A DNA stretch of 42,456 bases from positions 1-42,456 of the forward strand of contig JANXAQ010000337.1 of NCBI GenBank assembly GCA_025062105.1, given 5' to 3'. Both the position numbers and the translations under genes were made by a program. This document shows positions 42,225 through 42,456 of the stretch, in pieces. The number at the start of each line of letters is the position of its first letter. Positions within the stretch are counted from its first letter, which is position 1. The notes under the pieces were generated by a model that was given only the letters and a program-made list of their open reading frames with translations, was not told the origin of the DNA and searched no databases. The DNA is from Thermoguttaceae bacterium (GTDB lineage: Bacteria > Planctomycetota > Planctomycetia > Pirellulales > Thermoguttaceae).

Positions 42225-42456
42225 GCCGGTCCGATTGCTGTTTTCCTTCTTCGGGCATTTGGTGGAAGGGATGTAGGAGCCGAGGTGGGGTGCCGGGTGA
42301 AACCTGTCGTTTACGGGAACTGCTAGCTTGGGTCTGAAAAGCTTTATCGCTCCTTCGACGGGTGCAGGGTAAAACTAGTCGTTTACGGGAGCAGCTAGAG
42401 GAGGCCTGGACGTATGGCCCCCTACCGGATCGGACTTTAGCTTTGATCGCTTTTGG
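42225..42456. other. Right edge with a 39-bp direct repeat
   Basis: GGGTGCCGGGTGAAACCTGT (42288) recurs as GGGTGCAGGGTAAAACTAGT (42360), continuing through CGTTTACGGGA and CTGCTAG/CAGCTAG, 72 bp apart. A minus-strand frame is open from the window edge to about 42160 and may be the end of a gene outside the window, but it has no recognisable motif. Confidence 0.45.

Overview
The window looks like chromosomal DNA from a planctomycete, probably in or near the Pirellulales and Thermogutta-type lineages. This is inferred from the gene content: a DUF6807/PmoA-like protein, GH127 and GH5 glycosidases, CehA/McbA-type PHP proteins, xylose-isomerase-like TIM barrels, a Gfo/Idh/MocA dehydrogenase, an MttB-family methyltransferase and small exported proteins of unknown function. 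No rRNA, tRNA, CRISPR array, phage gene or complete transposase gene was recognised.

Layout. 1-5.4 kb: two unrecognised genes (minus strand at 1385-1786, plus strand at 3029-3793) in a large field of short repeats. 5.4-16.3 kb: carbohydrate-related genes (DUF6807/PmoA-like, a membrane-anchored CehA-like protein with a damaged metal motif, GH127, GH5, a sugar-nucleotide epimerase) and small unknown proteins. 16.3-24.6 kb: an orphan NarL/FixJ response regulator, an enolase-superfamily enzyme, an exported PHP phosphoesterase, an overlapping YeeE/YedE sulfur-transport pair and a quinone oxidoreductase. 24.7-31.1 kb: two paralogous TIM-barrel isomerases, a UbiA prenyltransferase and an alkaline-phosphatase-superfamily phosphodiesterase, resembling part of an ebo cluster, followed by an RluA pseudouridine synthase. 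31.8-42.1 kb: a Gfo/Idh/MocA oxidoreductase, an NAD-dependent epimerase, an SDR, an MttB-family methyltransferase, a site-2 protease and an HNH protein. Most genes stand alone with their own Shine-Dalgarno sequence. The only clear translational coupling is the YeeE/YedE pair.

The most striking feature is between the genes. Almost every spacer is built from short non-autonomous inverted-repeat elements (MITE-like), which fall into at least six families, named here A to G. A is about 149 bp with ends GCTCGACTTTTGCC. B is about 134-156 bp with ends GAGGCTGTCC. D is about 187-189 bp with ends GGAACCTCTGCA. E is 108-110 bp with ends GGCTCTGTTGAA. F is about 90 bp with ends GAGGCTCTAACAAAAT. G is about 284 bp with ends GCTCGCTGTTATACA. 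C is a looser homologous segment present twice. Target-site duplications are visible by eye: 9 bp for E (four copies), 8 bp for G (both copies), 4 bp for D, and 3 bp TTA/TAA for A, B and F. Elements are inserted into one another up to three levels deep. A, B and F form chains that share TTA/TAA boundaries, and at two genes the TAA boundary is the stop codon itself. The duplication lengths and the E termini recall IS5-superfamily transposases; that assignment is inference, and no partner transposase lies in this window.
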